NCBI RefSeq assembly: GCF_001423525.1 | Contig: NZ_LMOI01000002.1 | Location: forward strand, 269,638-333,637 | Length of the DNA: 64,000 bases | Origin: Arthrobacter sp. Leaf137 | GTDB lineage: Bacteria > Actinomycetota > Actinomycetes > Actinomycetales > Micrococcaceae | Reading direction: 5' to 3' | In this document: piece by piece, positions 1-8,471 of the stretch | Layout: each line of letters opens with the position of its first letter | Position numbering within the stretch: position 1 is the stretch's first letter | Notes under the pieces: generated by a model | Seen by the model: the letters and a program-made list of their open reading frames with translations, nothing else | What the model was told of the DNA's origin: nothing | Database searches by the model: none | Made by a program: the position numbers and the translations under genes

Positions 1-2
1 TG

Positions 3-914
3 GCCGAAGCCTGGGTTGAACCGGCGGAACGGCTGGCCCGCTACGTCCGCCAGGACGAGATGCAGCAGGCGTTCAACTTCGACTTCCTGCTGGCAGGCTG
101 GGACGCGGAACGGATGGCCGCGGCCATCGACACCTCCCTGGCCGCTGCGGCCACCGTGGGTGCACCGTGTACCTGGGTGCTCAGCAACCATGACACAGTC
201 CGGCACACCACCCGCTTTGGCCTGCCCGATCCCACATCCTTTCCCAAGGGCATTGGCCCGGACGACGAACAGCCGGACGCCTCCTTGGGACTGGCGCGGG
301 CCCGTGCCGCCACCCTGGTGTCGCTGGCGCTTCCCGGCTCGGCCTACCTGTACCAGGGCGAGGAACTCGGCCTGCCGGAGCACACCACGCTTCCCGCCGG
401 GGCACGGCAGGATCCCACGTTCTTCCGCACCCGGGCCGCCGAAATAGGCAGGGACGGCTGCCGGGTGCCGTTGCCATGGACTGCCGGGGCTTCGGGCTTC
501 GGATTCTCGGACCCTGCTCAGAACGCCGCAGAACCCTGGCTGCCGCAGCCGGAGAGCTTCGGCCCGCACGCAGCGGACCTGCAGGACGGTACGGAGGGGT
601 CCACGCTGGAGCTGTATCGCGCCGCACTGGCCTTCCGGGCGGCGGAAAAACTGGGTGCGGGCAGCATTGAATGGGCAGAAGCCCATTCACCGGAGAGCGG
701 CCTGCTGGCCTTCACCAACGGGGACGTGCTGGTCATTGCCAACATGGGATTCGCCAGCGCCCCGGTGCCCGGCGGCTACGCTGTGGCGGTATCCAGCGGA
801 CCGGAACCGCGGGCAGAGTGGGCAGGCATGCAGGAGGTTCCCGTGGACTGCACCGTGTACCTGCAGAAGACAACCGCTCTTCATCCGGGGAACGCCCAGC
901 GCCAGCAGGACTAG
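3..914 (+). CDS. GH13 alpha-glucosidase, C-terminal part (5' end outside window)
   Basis: About 303 codons are open from the left edge with no start, so this is the C-terminal half of a longer enzyme, usually 520-600 residues. The first codons read AEAWVEPAERLARYV, typical of GH13 alpha-glucosidases just after the catalytic acid/base region. The conserved region IV pair is visible in SNHDTVRH, and YLYQGEELGL is the loop normally found after it. A small beta-domain follows and ends at TAG. The family hydrolyses terminal alpha-glucosidic bonds of maltose-like sugars or sucrose in the cytoplasm. The nucleophile and substrate-specificity loops lie upstream of the window, so alpha-1,4, alpha-1,6 or trehalose specificity cannot be decided here. 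Confidence 0.9.
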   Translation, partial: AEAWVEPAERLARYVRQDEMQQAFNFDFLLAGWDAERMAAAIDTSLAAAATVGAPCTWVLSNHDTVRHTTRFGLPDPTSFPKGIGPDDEQPDASLGLARARAATLVSLALPGSAYLYQGEELGLPEHTTLPAGARQDPTFFRTRAAEIGRDGCRVPLPWTAGASGFGFSDPAQNAAEPWLPQPESFGPHAADLQDGTEGSTLELYRAALAFRAAEKLGAGSIEWAEAHSPESGLLAFTNGDVLVIANMGFASAPVPGGYAVAVSSGPEPRAEWAGMQEVPVDCTVYLQKTTALHPGNAQRQQD

Positions 915-947
915 GCCCCAGCTAAGTCCCCCCGGACAGCACCGGTG

Positions 948-1559
948 TCAGCGGACGCGTTCGGCCCTGCCGAAGCGGGTCCGGGCCCCGGCGCCGATGT
1001 GGATCAGGACCGGCGTCTTCCTGCCCACCACTGCGTCAAGGGCATCAACCAGCCCGGAGACTTCGGCGGCCAGAAGATGCGGCGCCACCCCCTGGCGGGG
1101 CAGCAGCCGGATCCTCAGTGTCGGGGTGCCTTTGACGTCGTAGGTGGTCACGCTGGACGAGGCAAGATCCGGTCGGCCGGCGAGCGCCTGCTTGAGTGCC
1201 TGTTCAGCCACTCCCGCGCCGATCCGGACATCGCCCGGGACTTCCCCGGGATCGTACTCGGACGCCAAAAGGTTCGACCGGCCCTTACCTTGCTGGGCCA
1301 CCCAGGCAACCATCAGTCCGATCAGGACCAGGAGGGCGAATGCCACCACCATCCAGAGCCAGCTTTCCGTCCGGCCAGGGAACCGGGTGGCGTTGAAGGC
1401 ATCGTTGGCAGTGCTCCAGGCTGCCGCGGACCAGGGGTGCCACCACGCTGCGACGGCGGGAACGGTGGCCAGCAGGACCAGCAGGAGGCCCACCGCCAGC
1501 AGTTTCAGGCCGAGCAGGGTCAGGAGGATCCGGTTCAGGACGGTTGGTGTGCTGTTCAT
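948..1559 (-). CDS. AmaP-like alkaline-shock-associated membrane protein
   Basis: A 203-residue protein with two N-terminal hydrophobic segments (about residues 10-40 and 68-88) separated by a short Trp-rich extracellular loop, then a soluble C-terminal domain of about 110 residues. This is the layout of the membrane partner encoded with Asp23/Gls24 proteins, which anchors them at the membrane. It is the last gene of a five-gene minus-strand run and its ATG overlaps the upstream stop by 4 bp (ATGA), implying translational coupling. The family assignment rests on topology and neighbourhood, since residue-level similarity to AmaP is weak by eye. The stop lies 33 bp from the convergent glucosidase gene. 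Confidence 0.6.
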   Translation of the reverse strand: MNSTPTVLNRILLTLLGLKLLAVGLLLVLLATVPAVAAWWHPWSAAAWSTANDAFNATRFPGRTESWLWMVVAFALLVLIGLMVAWVAQQGKGRSNLLASEYDPGEVPGDVRIGAGVAEQALKQALAGRPDLASSSVTTYDVKGTPTLRIRLLPRQGVAPHLLAAEVSGLVDALDAVVGRKTPVLIHIGAGARTRFGRAERVR

Positions 1560-2212
1560 GCCCCCACCACCCCGGACGGTGCGACATTAATACGGACTTC
1601 CGGTGCTGGATCGAGCGCCATCTGATCCACTTCCTCCCGGACGGCGTCCAGCACCGCGTCACCATCGACTGGCACGCCCGACGTGGGCCGGAGGTTGACC
1701 ATGACCTGGCGCTGCGAGACCACCACCATCACTTGCTCCGGTGTAACGTTTGCTGCCAGGCGCGCCCGGCGGGCCAGCGACGAAGCGATCACTTCGTCGT
1801 CAATGACGACGGCGGGACGCCCGGATTCGAGCCAGCCGCCAGCGAGCGTGTGCCGGGCGCGGCGCCCCGGTGCCACGCCGTTGAGGAAGAAGACCAGGCC
1901 CACCATGGCAAGCACGGCACCGATGGCGCCCAGGAGGAGGGGTGAAATCCCGGCGGGAAGCGCCGTCAGCCGCTCGGCGGCGACTTGGGGTTCGATCAGC
2001 CAGGGCGGCTGGCCAATGGCGTGCACCGCAGCCTCCAGCAGCCCGTACCCGGCCAGCGCCATGACCAGTACAGCGGCAACGATGGCAGCACCGGCACGCG
2101 TCGAACGTGTTTCCCGGCGCACGATCCGGGCCATGTCCGGGCTCCGGCCATTGTGGCGTCCGCCCCTGCCGCCGCGGGCGTCGCTGCTTCGTGTCTCCAC
2201 GCTGCTGCTCAC
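1556..2212 (-). CDS. DUF6286-like membrane protein of the Asp23 operon
   Basis: A 218-residue protein starting at GTG, which overlaps the stop of the upstream gene (GTGA). The first 40 residues are basic and Arg-rich. Two hydrophobic segments follow at about residues 38-62 and 93-113, then a C-terminal soluble domain of about 90 residues containing VTPEQVMVVVSQRQVMVNLRPT. Actinobacterial Asp23 operons commonly carry proteins of this layout (DUF6286). The function is unknown; context suggests a membrane-anchored envelope-stress component acting with the Asp23-like proteins. The GTG start is supported mainly by the 4-bp overlap, which is the pattern throughout this operon. Confidence 0.6.
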   Translation of the reverse strand: MSSSVETRSSDARGGRGGRHNGRSPDMARIVRRETRSTRAGAAIVAAVLVMALAGYGLLEAAVHAIGQPPWLIEPQVAAERLTALPAGISPLLLGAIGAVLAMVGLVFFLNGVAPGRRARHTLAGGWLESGRPAVVIDDEVIASSLARRARLAANVTPEQVMVVVSQRQVMVNLRPTSGVPVDGDAVLDAVREEVDQMALDPAPEVRINVAPSGVVGA

Positions 2213-2586
2213 TGCACCCGACCTCCTTCGCTGATCCTTGCCCCGCTGATCCTGATGTCCACCCGGCTCAGGCTGGCTCCGCTGAGCTCGGTCACCGTGG
2301 CCAGGATGCGGGCCTTGGCCTGCACCGTACGCTGCCAGATGGAACCGCCCACCAAGTCAATCCGCCCCGGATCCATCGCCGCCTGCAGCGGGGGGACCCT
2401 GATAGGCGTGACAAGCGACAAAGCCAGCAGCCCGTCGTCGTCCGCCCAGTCGGCACGGACGTCCTGGGCGTCAACGCCGAACTCGCGGGCCGCCGCGGCC
2501 TTGGCGAGGCTGGTCAGCGCCTGCGTGCTGATCCGGTTATGGCCGTTGAGCACCTGCCCCGGCACTGCCGGCGCCGGCGCGCTCAT
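2209..2586 (-). CDS. Divergent Asp23/Gls24-like protein
   Basis: A 125-residue soluble protein with no signal peptide or membrane segment. The C-terminal half (KARILATVTELSGASLSRVDI) resembles the Asp23/Gls24 core, in which a helix with a conserved Leu-Thr/Ser-Gly turn leads into a beta strand; the N-terminal part carries ISTQALTSLAKAAAAREFGV. It is probably a second, degenerate Asp23 paralogue that could pair with the canonical one encoded upstream. Its ATG overlaps the preceding stop (ATGA) and its own stop overlaps the next GTG, so it is locked into the same translational chain. A general actinobacterial hypothetical family cannot be excluded. Confidence 0.55.
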   Translation of the reverse strand: MSAPAPAVPGQVLNGHNRISTQALTSLAKAAAAREFGVDAQDVRADWADDDGLLALSLVTPIRVPPLQAAMDPGRIDLVGGSIWQRTVQAKARILATVTELSGASLSRVDIRISGARISEGGRVQ

Positions 2587-2774
2587 GACGATGAACGCCG
2601 GCCCGTGATGGCGTCAAGGACGCCGCGCAGGTCCAGCTTTCCTTCGGCTGCGCGGCCCAGGAGCGCTCCTATGGCCATGAAGAGCAAGGAAACGAGGAAG
2701 CCCCAGAGGCCGAACTGCAGGGACATGAAAGCAACAAAGGCACCCATCGCGATGCCTGCCACGGTGAGGTTCAC
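2583..2774 (-). CDS. Small membrane protein of the Asp23 operon
   Basis: A 63-residue protein starting with GTG in a GTGA overlap with the Asp23 gene. Most of residues 1-42 are hydrophobic and form two short membrane segments (TVAGIAMGAFVAFMSLQF and GFLVSLLFMAIGALLG). A short charged tail (AAEGKLDLRGVLDAITGRR) follows and is probably cytoplasmic. It resembles the DUF2273-like small membrane proteins found beside Asp23 genes in Firmicutes and Actinobacteria, which are thought to help tether the soluble Asp23 proteins to the membrane. The identification rests on size, topology and conserved position between two Asp23-like genes. Confidence 0.6.
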   Translation of the reverse strand: MNLTVAGIAMGAFVAFMSLQFGLWGFLVSLLFMAIGALLGRAAEGKLDLRGVLDAITGRRSSS

Positions 2775-3232
2775 AGCAATGCCTCCCTTTCCGGAGAGCC
2801 GGCCGCTGGCGGCTTGACGGGCGGCGGCACGTAGACGTCGGTGACCTCCACGTTCACCTCAATCACCTGCAGCCCTACGAGTTCCTCCACGGCCCGGTAG
2901 ACCGCGGCCCGGACCTGGTTGGCCAACGAATGCAGGGGCGTGCCATAACTGGCAACCAGGCTGATGTCCACAGCCACCTGCGCTTCGCCGACTTCCGCCC
3001 GGACTCCCGTGGCATGGTCGGTACTGCCCACGGCGTCCCGGATGGCACCCAGCGCCCGGGACGGGCCCGAGCCAAGGGAGTAGACGCCGGGGACCGCCCT
3101 CGCGGCAATACCGGCAACCTTGGCCACGGCGGTTTCGGAAATGACGGTGCGGCCCGGCCCGGGCGCCGCAGCGGGAACCGGCACGGCCCCGCGGTGGACA
3201 CCCGGTGTGGGTTGTGGGTTCTGGTATTCCAT
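2771..3232 (-). CDS. Asp23/Gls24 family envelope stress protein
   Basis: A 153-residue cytoplasmic protein and first gene of the five-gene stress operon. The Asp23 domain spans about residues 30-145: VISETAVAKVAGIAARAVPGV opens it, VAVDISLVASYGTPLHSLANQ is the core, and VGLQVIEVNVEVTDVYV is the hallmark end. The family forms membrane-associated patches through an AmaP-type anchor and is induced by alkaline or envelope stress. An in-frame start 111 bp upstream exists, but the ATG at 3232 is preceded by a clear AAGGGGGAAG ribosome site, so the shorter start is chosen. The stop overlaps the next GTG. Upstream sequence contains a TAGGGT-like minus 10 candidate, but the promoter is not convincing. 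Confidence 0.85.
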   Translation of the reverse strand: MEYQNPQPTPGVHRGAVPVPAAAPGPGRTVISETAVAKVAGIAARAVPGVYSLGSGPSRALGAIRDAVGSTDHATGVRAEVGEAQVAVDISLVASYGTPLHSLANQVRAAVYRAVEELVGLQVIEVNVEVTDVYVPPPVKPPAAGSPEREALL

Positions 3233-3374
3233 CAGGCACTTCCCCCTTCTTTTGTTTCCAACCCTATCCCCAGCCTGCGCTGATGTGCTGGAATCGCTCG
3301 GCGACAGGTGCAGTGGAATCGCCCGGACAGCGGTGCGGGGCATGACAACAGTTGAGCGGGACAGTTAAAAGGCC

Positions 3375-3408
3375 CAGGCGGGGAGGCCCCCAAGGACATC
3401 CCCGCCTG
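3375..3408 (-). terminator. Rho-independent terminator of the levansucrase gene
   Basis: A perfect 10-bp GC-rich stem (CAGGCGGGGA at 3375-3384 pairing with TCCCCGCCTG at 3399-3408, 14-nt loop) lies 50 bp after the levansucrase stop. On the minus strand the stem is followed by GGGCC and then TTTTAA. The position between levansucrase and the Asp23 operon insulates the two transcription units. Confidence 0.7.
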
Positions 3409-3457
3409 AGCGGTGCCGCCCGTTCGGGCGGCGGAAGCGGCAGGTGCCGCGGTCTTG

Positions 3458-5056
3458 TTACTTGTAGAGGCCTTCGCCGCCAATGCGCTTGTTGGTGGGC
3501 AGGTAGCCGAGCGGGCCGAGGCCGTTCTGGCCGAAGCTGCGGTCCACCTGGGTCACGCCGTTCTTGAAGTTGATCTTTACGGTCGGGGACAGGGAGCCGC
3601 CGCGGACGCCGTTGACGTTGTCGATGAACGACTGCACCAGGCCATTGGGCTGGACGTAGTGCGAGTAGGCCTGGAACTGGCGGCCGTTCTGCTGGCCCGA
3701 GATGGTTCCGCTCGGGTTGTTGGCCGGAAGGTTCAGGTCGGTGGGTGAGCCGAGCGCCAGGCCGCTGTTGTTGACCGGCTGGTAGTCCGAACGGATGCCG
3801 TCGCCCACGAAGCCGTAGACGCCGTCGGGACCGCGCATGCCGTCCGCATAAGTGAACTGGTGGCTGATCGTGTAGAGGTAGTACTTGTTCTTGCCGTCTT
3901 CATTCTGGATGAAGATCTGCGGGCGCTCAGTCTGGTCGTTGACGCAGTTGGCGGACAGGATCGGCGGCAGGAAGGACCACTTGGTGAGGTCCTTGTTGTC
4001 GGCGACGGCCAGGCCCACGTTTGCGGTCTGGTAGTTGGCGCCGGTGTTCTGGACATCGGTCAGCTTCTCAGCGTGCGGATCGCCCGGCTGGTAGCCCAGG
4101 TCCTCGCCCTTGCACTGGTAGTCGCCGCGGTTTCCGGCGGTGTTGCCTTCAAAGACCATGTAGGTCTTGCCCGGGTGGGCCGGGTCAGCGAACGTGTACG
4201 GGTCGCGGAAGGCAAAACCCGGGTTCTGGGCTTTGTTCTGGTACAGCTTGCCGTCCGGCTCCAGCAGCTTGGTGTGCTGGAAGCCGTCAAACGTCACGCC
4301 GTTCTTGTCGGCATGGATCTTGCCCAGTGCCTTGGCGATGGCTGCGTCGGGAGCGATTCCGCCGCCACCGGCGTTGCGCTCTGCCACATCGTGGAACGTG
4401 GTGGCCGTGTAGAAGACGTTGACCTGGTTGCCCTGCATCAGGCGGGTGGAGCCGGACCATTCGGTGTTGCCGATGGACGTGTTGTCCAGGAACAGGTGTC
4501 CGCCGTAGTTCCACTTGTCCTTCGCCGGATCGGCGTTGGTCTTGCGGAAGAAGTATCCGATGCGGGCGTTCCAGTGGCGCTGGTCGAAGCCGTAGCCGGC
4601 ATGGCGGTCGGCCACCAGGGAGAAGATGACGTCGTAGCCCTTGTAGCTGATCTGGTTGGCGTTTTCATCCGTCAGCGACCAGGTGTCCCAGACCCAGACG
4701 TCGTCATTCATGGCGGGAAAATCTTCAGGGATTTCCGGCATGGTGACGTCGGGGCTCATGGAGTTCTGGCCCGGCGCAACGGAAGGGTTGCTCTGCGCCA
4801 TGATCTGCTTGGCGTCCGCACGGGTCCACTTCGAGGTGAACTCCGACGCCGGGTCAAGAGCCTGCTGGGTGTGCTTGGTGGGGAGGGGGAAGCCGGGCGT
4901 GGGCGACGGGAGCTGCTGGGCGGCCGGCGGGTCAGCGGGTTCGTTGGCCTGCGCCGAGGGGACGGCCAGGAAGGCCGAGGCCGCAACGGAGGCCGCCAGG
5001 GCTGCGGCGGCGGTCCGCCACCGCAGCTTCCGGGGTGATTGGGGGTGCTTGTGCAT
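3458..5056 (-). CDS. Secreted GH68 levansucrase / fructosyltransferase
   Basis: A 532-residue exoenzyme that splits sucrose and transfers fructose to water or to a growing beta-2,6-fructan (levan). An N-terminal signal peptide (basic RKLRWR, hydrophobic core, SAQANE cleavage region near residue 38) directs secretion. The GH68 triad is visible: nucleophile Asp124 in VWVWDTWS, stabilising Asp285 in FRDPYTF, and acid/base Glu377 in DQTERPQIF. Spacing (161 and 92 residues) is close to Bacillus SacB. The ATG at 5056 has AGAAGAG at suitable distance; a TTG eight codons upstream is less likely. A LacI-type operator overlaps the probable promoter. Whether it mainly makes polymer, oligosaccharides or free fructose cannot be told from sequence. 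Confidence 0.92.
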   Translation of the reverse strand: MHKHPQSPRKLRWRTAAAALAASVAASAFLAVPSAQANEPADPPAAQQLPSPTPGFPLPTKHTQQALDPASEFTSKWTRADAKQIMAQSNPSVAPGQNSMSPDVTMPEIPEDFPAMNDDVWVWDTWSLTDENANQISYKGYDVIFSLVADRHAGYGFDQRHWNARIGYFFRKTNADPAKDKWNYGGHLFLDNTSIGNTEWSGSTRLMQGNQVNVFYTATTFHDVAERNAGGGGIAPDAAIAKALGKIHADKNGVTFDGFQHTKLLEPDGKLYQNKAQNPGFAFRDPYTFADPAHPGKTYMVFEGNTAGNRGDYQCKGEDLGYQPGDPHAEKLTDVQNTGANYQTANVGLAVADNKDLTKWSFLPPILSANCVNDQTERPQIFIQNEDGKNKYYLYTISHQFTYADGMRGPDGVYGFVGDGIRSDYQPVNNSGLALGSPTDLNLPANNPSGTISGQQNGRQFQAYSHYVQPNGLVQSFIDNVNGVRGGSLSPTVKINFKNGVTQVDRSFGQNGLGPLGYLPTNKRIGGEGLYK

Positions 5057-5301
5057 TTGTGCTCTTCTCGCGGAGTTCAAACTGTTCGTGGAAGACGGGC
5101 GGATGCCCTGGTTCCCCGCACTCCGGCGGATTCCCCGGCGGCACGGCAGGCATCGTCGGGGACGCCTTTGTAACGGGGGCGGGACCTGGGTGGAGCCCCG
5201 AAGCGGGCCCTGGCGACATCAGGGCGATGTCCGGGCCGGTTTCAACGCTAGGCAGGACCGAGAGCACATTTCAAACGTGTGTCGGCCCTCCGAAAACCTA
5301 G

Positions 5302-5340
5302 TTCGACTCATATATGCAAGCGCTTACGCAACTCAAGGCG
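5302..5340 (-). promoter_or_regulatory. Levansucrase promoter with LacI-family operator
   Basis: Position 5315-5330 reads TGCAAGCGCTTACGCA, containing the perfect palindrome AAGCGCTT at 5318-5325, a classic LacI/GalR-family operator core. On the minus strand it sits between a minus 35-like TTGAGT and a minus 10-like TATATG, so a bound repressor would block RNA polymerase. It is 260 bp upstream of the levansucrase start, leaving a long leader. No LacI-type regulator is encoded in the window. Confidence 0.6.
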
Positions 5341-5610
5341 CGCGCGTGCCACAACGATTTTTCACAGTCAAATGTTTCAGATGTCTGACAAATCTTTGAC
5401 GGCACCGCTGTCGCAGCGGACACGGCAGCAACGCGCGGGGCTGGGGCAGCACGAGGGTCAATAGAGTGGTTCGGGGGCAAAGACAGGTAGCCATCACTCA
5501 TGCCGCATTAACCCAACGAATATATTTTGGGATCAGTCGGCCAGCCAGAGGCTGGGATGGCAGACAACAAACGCCCGTTCCGGTTTCGATCGGGCCATTC
5601 CGGGTAGGGG
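5341..5610. other. Intergenic region between levansucrase and deacetylase
   Basis: No convincing gene is present. It holds a near-palindrome TCAGATGTCTGA at 5377-5388 (arms TCAGA/TCTGA), an AT-rich stretch around 5517-5528 (AATATATTTT) flanked by CCCAA (5512-5516) and TTGGG (5527-5531) that may be the plus-strand promoter, and a small perfect hairpin CCAGCC-AGA-GGCTGG at 5541-5555 in the deacetylase leader. Confidence 0.4.
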
Positions 5611-8193
5611 GTGGGCCGGCAAGCCGCTGTTCTGAATCGAGTTAATCGCATGGAACGATCAATGCAGCGCGCCCCGAAAGGCCAGGCCCTGCAAAAAGCC
5701 CCTCCACCGGCCAAAGACCGCTGGCGCATCCCCACGTTTGCTGGCCGCCAGCTCCGTGAAAAATTCAAGACCGGCCGGACCGCTGCTACCGCGGCAGGGA
5801 CAGCGTTGCTGGTCCTGTCGACTTTTGTCAGCACTGTAGCCCTCGCCCCGGCCGCCCACGCGGCCGATCCCGTGGTGGTCACCCTGACCTTCGATGACGC
5901 GCATGCGGACCAGCTCGGTGCCGCGGCGTACATGAATGCCAAGGGCCTGAAGGGAACTTTCTATGTTCCCTCGGGCTTCCTCAATGCTGACGCCGCCTAC
6001 ATGTCAACGGCCCAGGCCCTTGCCCTGCAGTCAGCCGGCAACGAGATCGGCGGCCACAGTGTCACCCACGCCGACCTGGCATTCGCCGATACCGCTGAGG
6101 TCACCCGGCAGATCTGCAATGACCGCATCAGCCTGAGGGACCTGGGCTTCCGCATCACCAGCTTCGCGTATCCGTACGCCTCGTCGACTCCGGCCATCGA
6201 AGGCATCGCCAACACATGCGGCTACAACAGCGCCCGGGGCCTGGGTGACATTGCAAGCCACATCGCGGGAACCGAGACGTTCCCGCTGGCCGAGACCATG
6301 CCTCCGGCGGACCCGTTCCTTACGAAGGCGCCGGACCAGATAGACAACACGTGGACCCTCCAGAACCTGGAAGACCTGACCCTCAAAGCCCAACCGGGCG
6401 GAGGCTGGATGCAGTACACGTTCCACCACATCGGAGTGGACACCGAACCGCTCAGTGTAACCACGGCGAACTTCAACGCCTTGATCGACTTCCTGGCCGC
6501 CGAACAAAGCGCCGGCCGGATCGTTGTCAAAACCGTGGACCAGGTGATCGGCGGAGCCGTCAAGAACAATACCGCCGGACCGCAGCCGCCGGCGCCCCTG
6601 ACGTCCGGCAACCTCATCCGTAACCCGGGCTTCGAGACAGCAGGCCCCATTGCCGGGGATGCCCCCTACTGCTGGGTTCCCGGCGGATTTGGAACCAACA
6701 CCTACTCCTACAGCACGGTGACGGCAGCCCACACAGGCACTGCCGCCCAGCAGGTGGTGGTGTCCTCCTACCAAAGCGGGAATGCCAAGATCCTGCCCCC
6801 ACAGGACACGGGTCAGTGCACCCCGACCGTGACACCCGGGCAGCGGTATTCAATGTCTGCCTGGTACACGTCAACGGCCAACACGCAGTTCGAGATCTAC
6901 TACAGGACCGGCACAGGTAGCTGGCACTACTGGACCTCGAGCCCCTACTTCGGGCCAGCGTCCACGTTTACCCAAGCCACGTGGACTTCGCCGCCGGTCC
7001 CGGCAGGCGCCACCGCCATGACCCTGTCCCTGACAATGTTCAGCGCCGGAACACTCGTGACAGACGATTACAGCCTGACCAAGGCAGCCGTTGACCCGGG
7101 GGCATTCCAGTCCATGGCGCCGGTGCGCCTGCTCGACACCCGGTCCAGTGGCGGCCCCGTCGCTCCGAAGGGAACCGTGTCGTTCCAGGTTGGTGGTAAC
7201 AGCGGCATCCCCGCGAACGTTGCAGCCGTGACCTTCAACCTGACCGTTACGAATCCAACGTCCAACGGCTTCGTCACGGCCTACGCGTCGGGCACCACAC
7301 GGCCCAACGCTTCCAACCTGAACTATGACACCGGGCAAACAGTCCCCAACAGCGTCACGGTTCCTGTGGGCGCCGACGGAAAGGTCACGCTTTACAGCGA
7401 GTCGACTGGCACCGCGAACCTGATTGCGGACGTTTCCGGCTACTACGCGGCAGGAACAGCTGTTGCAGGTGGAGCCTTCCGCCCGGTAGCACCGGCGAGG
7501 TTCCTGGACACCCGGAACACGGGAACCCCCGTGGCACCGAAGGGCAGCGTGTCGTTCCAGGTGGGCGGCAACAGCGGCATCCCGGCAGGAGTTTCGGCAG
7601 TGACCTTCAACCTCACGGTTGCCAACTCCACCTCAAACGGATTTGTCACCGCTTATGCCTCCGGGACATCCATTCCCACAGCATCCAACCTCAACTACGA
7701 CAGGGGCCAGATCGTCCCCAACAGGGTCACGGTTCCGGTGGGAGCAGACGGAAAGGTGTCGCTGTACAACGAGTCCACCGGTACCGCGCACCTGATCGCC
7801 GACATTTCCGGTTATTACATGTCAGGTCCGGTTACGCTTCCCGGCATGTTCCAGCCGATAGCGCCCACCCGTTTCCTGGACACCAGGTCCGGCAGCCCGG
7901 TGGCCGCCAACGGAACCATCTCGGTCCAGATCGGCACGGTCAGCGGGGTTCCGGCAACGGCCTCGGCGACCATCTTCAACCTGACCGTAGCCAATCCGAC
8001 CAGGAACGGCTTCGTCACGGCCTACCCGTCCGGATCGTCACTGCCGAATGCCTCCAACGTGAACTACGCCGCCGGGCAGATTGTCCCGAACAGCGTCACT
8101 GTTCCCTTGGGACCGGATGGCAAGGTCAACCTCACCAACAGCTCAACCGGCACCACGCATTTGATCGCCGACGTCTCGGGATATTTCCTCTGA
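5611..8193 (+). CDS. Secreted polysaccharide deacetylase with CBM-like domain and three C-terminal repeats
   Basis: An 860-residue secreted protein. A long basic N-terminus precedes a hydrophobic signal segment ending at AHAADP (residues about 65-90). The NodB-type deacetylase domain (about 88-320) shows TFDDAH, the metal-binding GGHSVTH, the FAYPYASS motif and the late TFHHIG His. These enzymes remove acetyl groups from N-acetylated cell-wall or surface glycans. A beta-sandwich region (about 330-490, starting RNPGFETAG) looks like a CBM4/9-type carbohydrate-binding module. Three repeats of about 124 residues follow, each opening with AP(V/A/T)R(L/F)LDTR and ending LIAD(V/I)SGYY/F. The start is GTG at 5611; an in-frame ATG at 5650 is a possible alternative, and neither has a strong ribosome site. 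Confidence 0.85.
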   Translation: MGRQAAVLNRVNRMERSMQRAPKGQALQKAPPPAKDRWRIPTFAGRQLREKFKTGRTAATAAGTALLVLSTFVSTVALAPAAHAADPVVVTLTFDDAHADQLGAAAYMNAKGLKGTFYVPSGFLNADAAYMSTAQALALQSAGNEIGGHSVTHADLAFADTAEVTRQICNDRISLRDLGFRITSFAYPYASSTPAIEGIANTCGYNSARGLGDIASHIAGTETFPLAETMPPADPFLTKAPDQIDNTWTLQNLEDLTLKAQPGGGWMQYTFHHIGVDTEPLSVTTANFNALIDFLAAEQSAGRIVVKTVDQVIGGAVKNNTAGPQPPAPLTSGNLIRNPGFETAGPIAGDAPYCWVPGGFGTNTYSYSTVTAAHTGTAAQQVVVSSYQSGNAKILPPQDTGQCTPTVTPGQRYSMSAWYTSTANTQFEIYYRTGTGSWHYWTSSPYFGPASTFTQATWTSPPVPAGATAMTLSLTMFSAGTLVTDDYSLTKAAVDPGAFQSMAPVRLLDTRSSGGPVAPKGTVSFQVGGNSGIPANVAAVTFNLTVTNPTSNGFVTAYASGTTRPNASNLNYDTGQTVPNSVTVPVGADGKVTLYSESTGTANLIADVSGYYAAGTAVAGGAFRPVAPARFLDTRNTGTPVAPKGSVSFQVGGNSGIPAGVSAVTFNLTVANSTSNGFVTAYASGTSIPTASNLNYDRGQIVPNRVTVPVGADGKVSLYNESTGTAHLIADISGYYMSGPVTLPGMFQPIAPTRFLDTRSGSPVAANGTISVQIGTVSGVPATASATIFNLTVANPTRNGFVTAYPSGSSLPNASNVNYAAGQIVPNSVTVPLGPDGKVNLTNSSTGTTHLIADVSGYFL

Positions 8194-8229
8194 CAAACGC
8201 AGGAAGCCAGCCACGCTGAGCATGTAACA

Positions 8230-8275
8230 GCTCCCCGGTAGAAGACCTGATCTCCAGGTTCAACTGCCGGGGAGC
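8230..8275 (+). terminator. Stem-loop after deacetylase, probable terminator
   Basis: Arms GCTCCCCGG (8230-8238) and CCGGGGAGC (8267-8275) pair perfectly and enclose a second small stem ACCTG/CAGGT (8245-8249 and 8255-8259). It starts 36 bp after the deacetylase stop. There is no downstream T-run, so termination is inferred from position and stability. Confidence 0.5.
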
Positions 8276-8471
8276 AGTCATGTGGTGGGGCAGAGCCGCT
8301 CGGCGGCCACAGGTCACGCGCTAGTCCGCCGCTCTGGGCGTTGAAGGCTCCGATGTGCGAACAAAGCCGGGACCCACCCCCAACAACTCCAGAAGTCCAG
8401 TTGCAAAACTGATCCTGAAAAGGATGGTTAAAGAAGAAAAGCACCAGTTCAGCAGAACTGATGCTTCCCAG

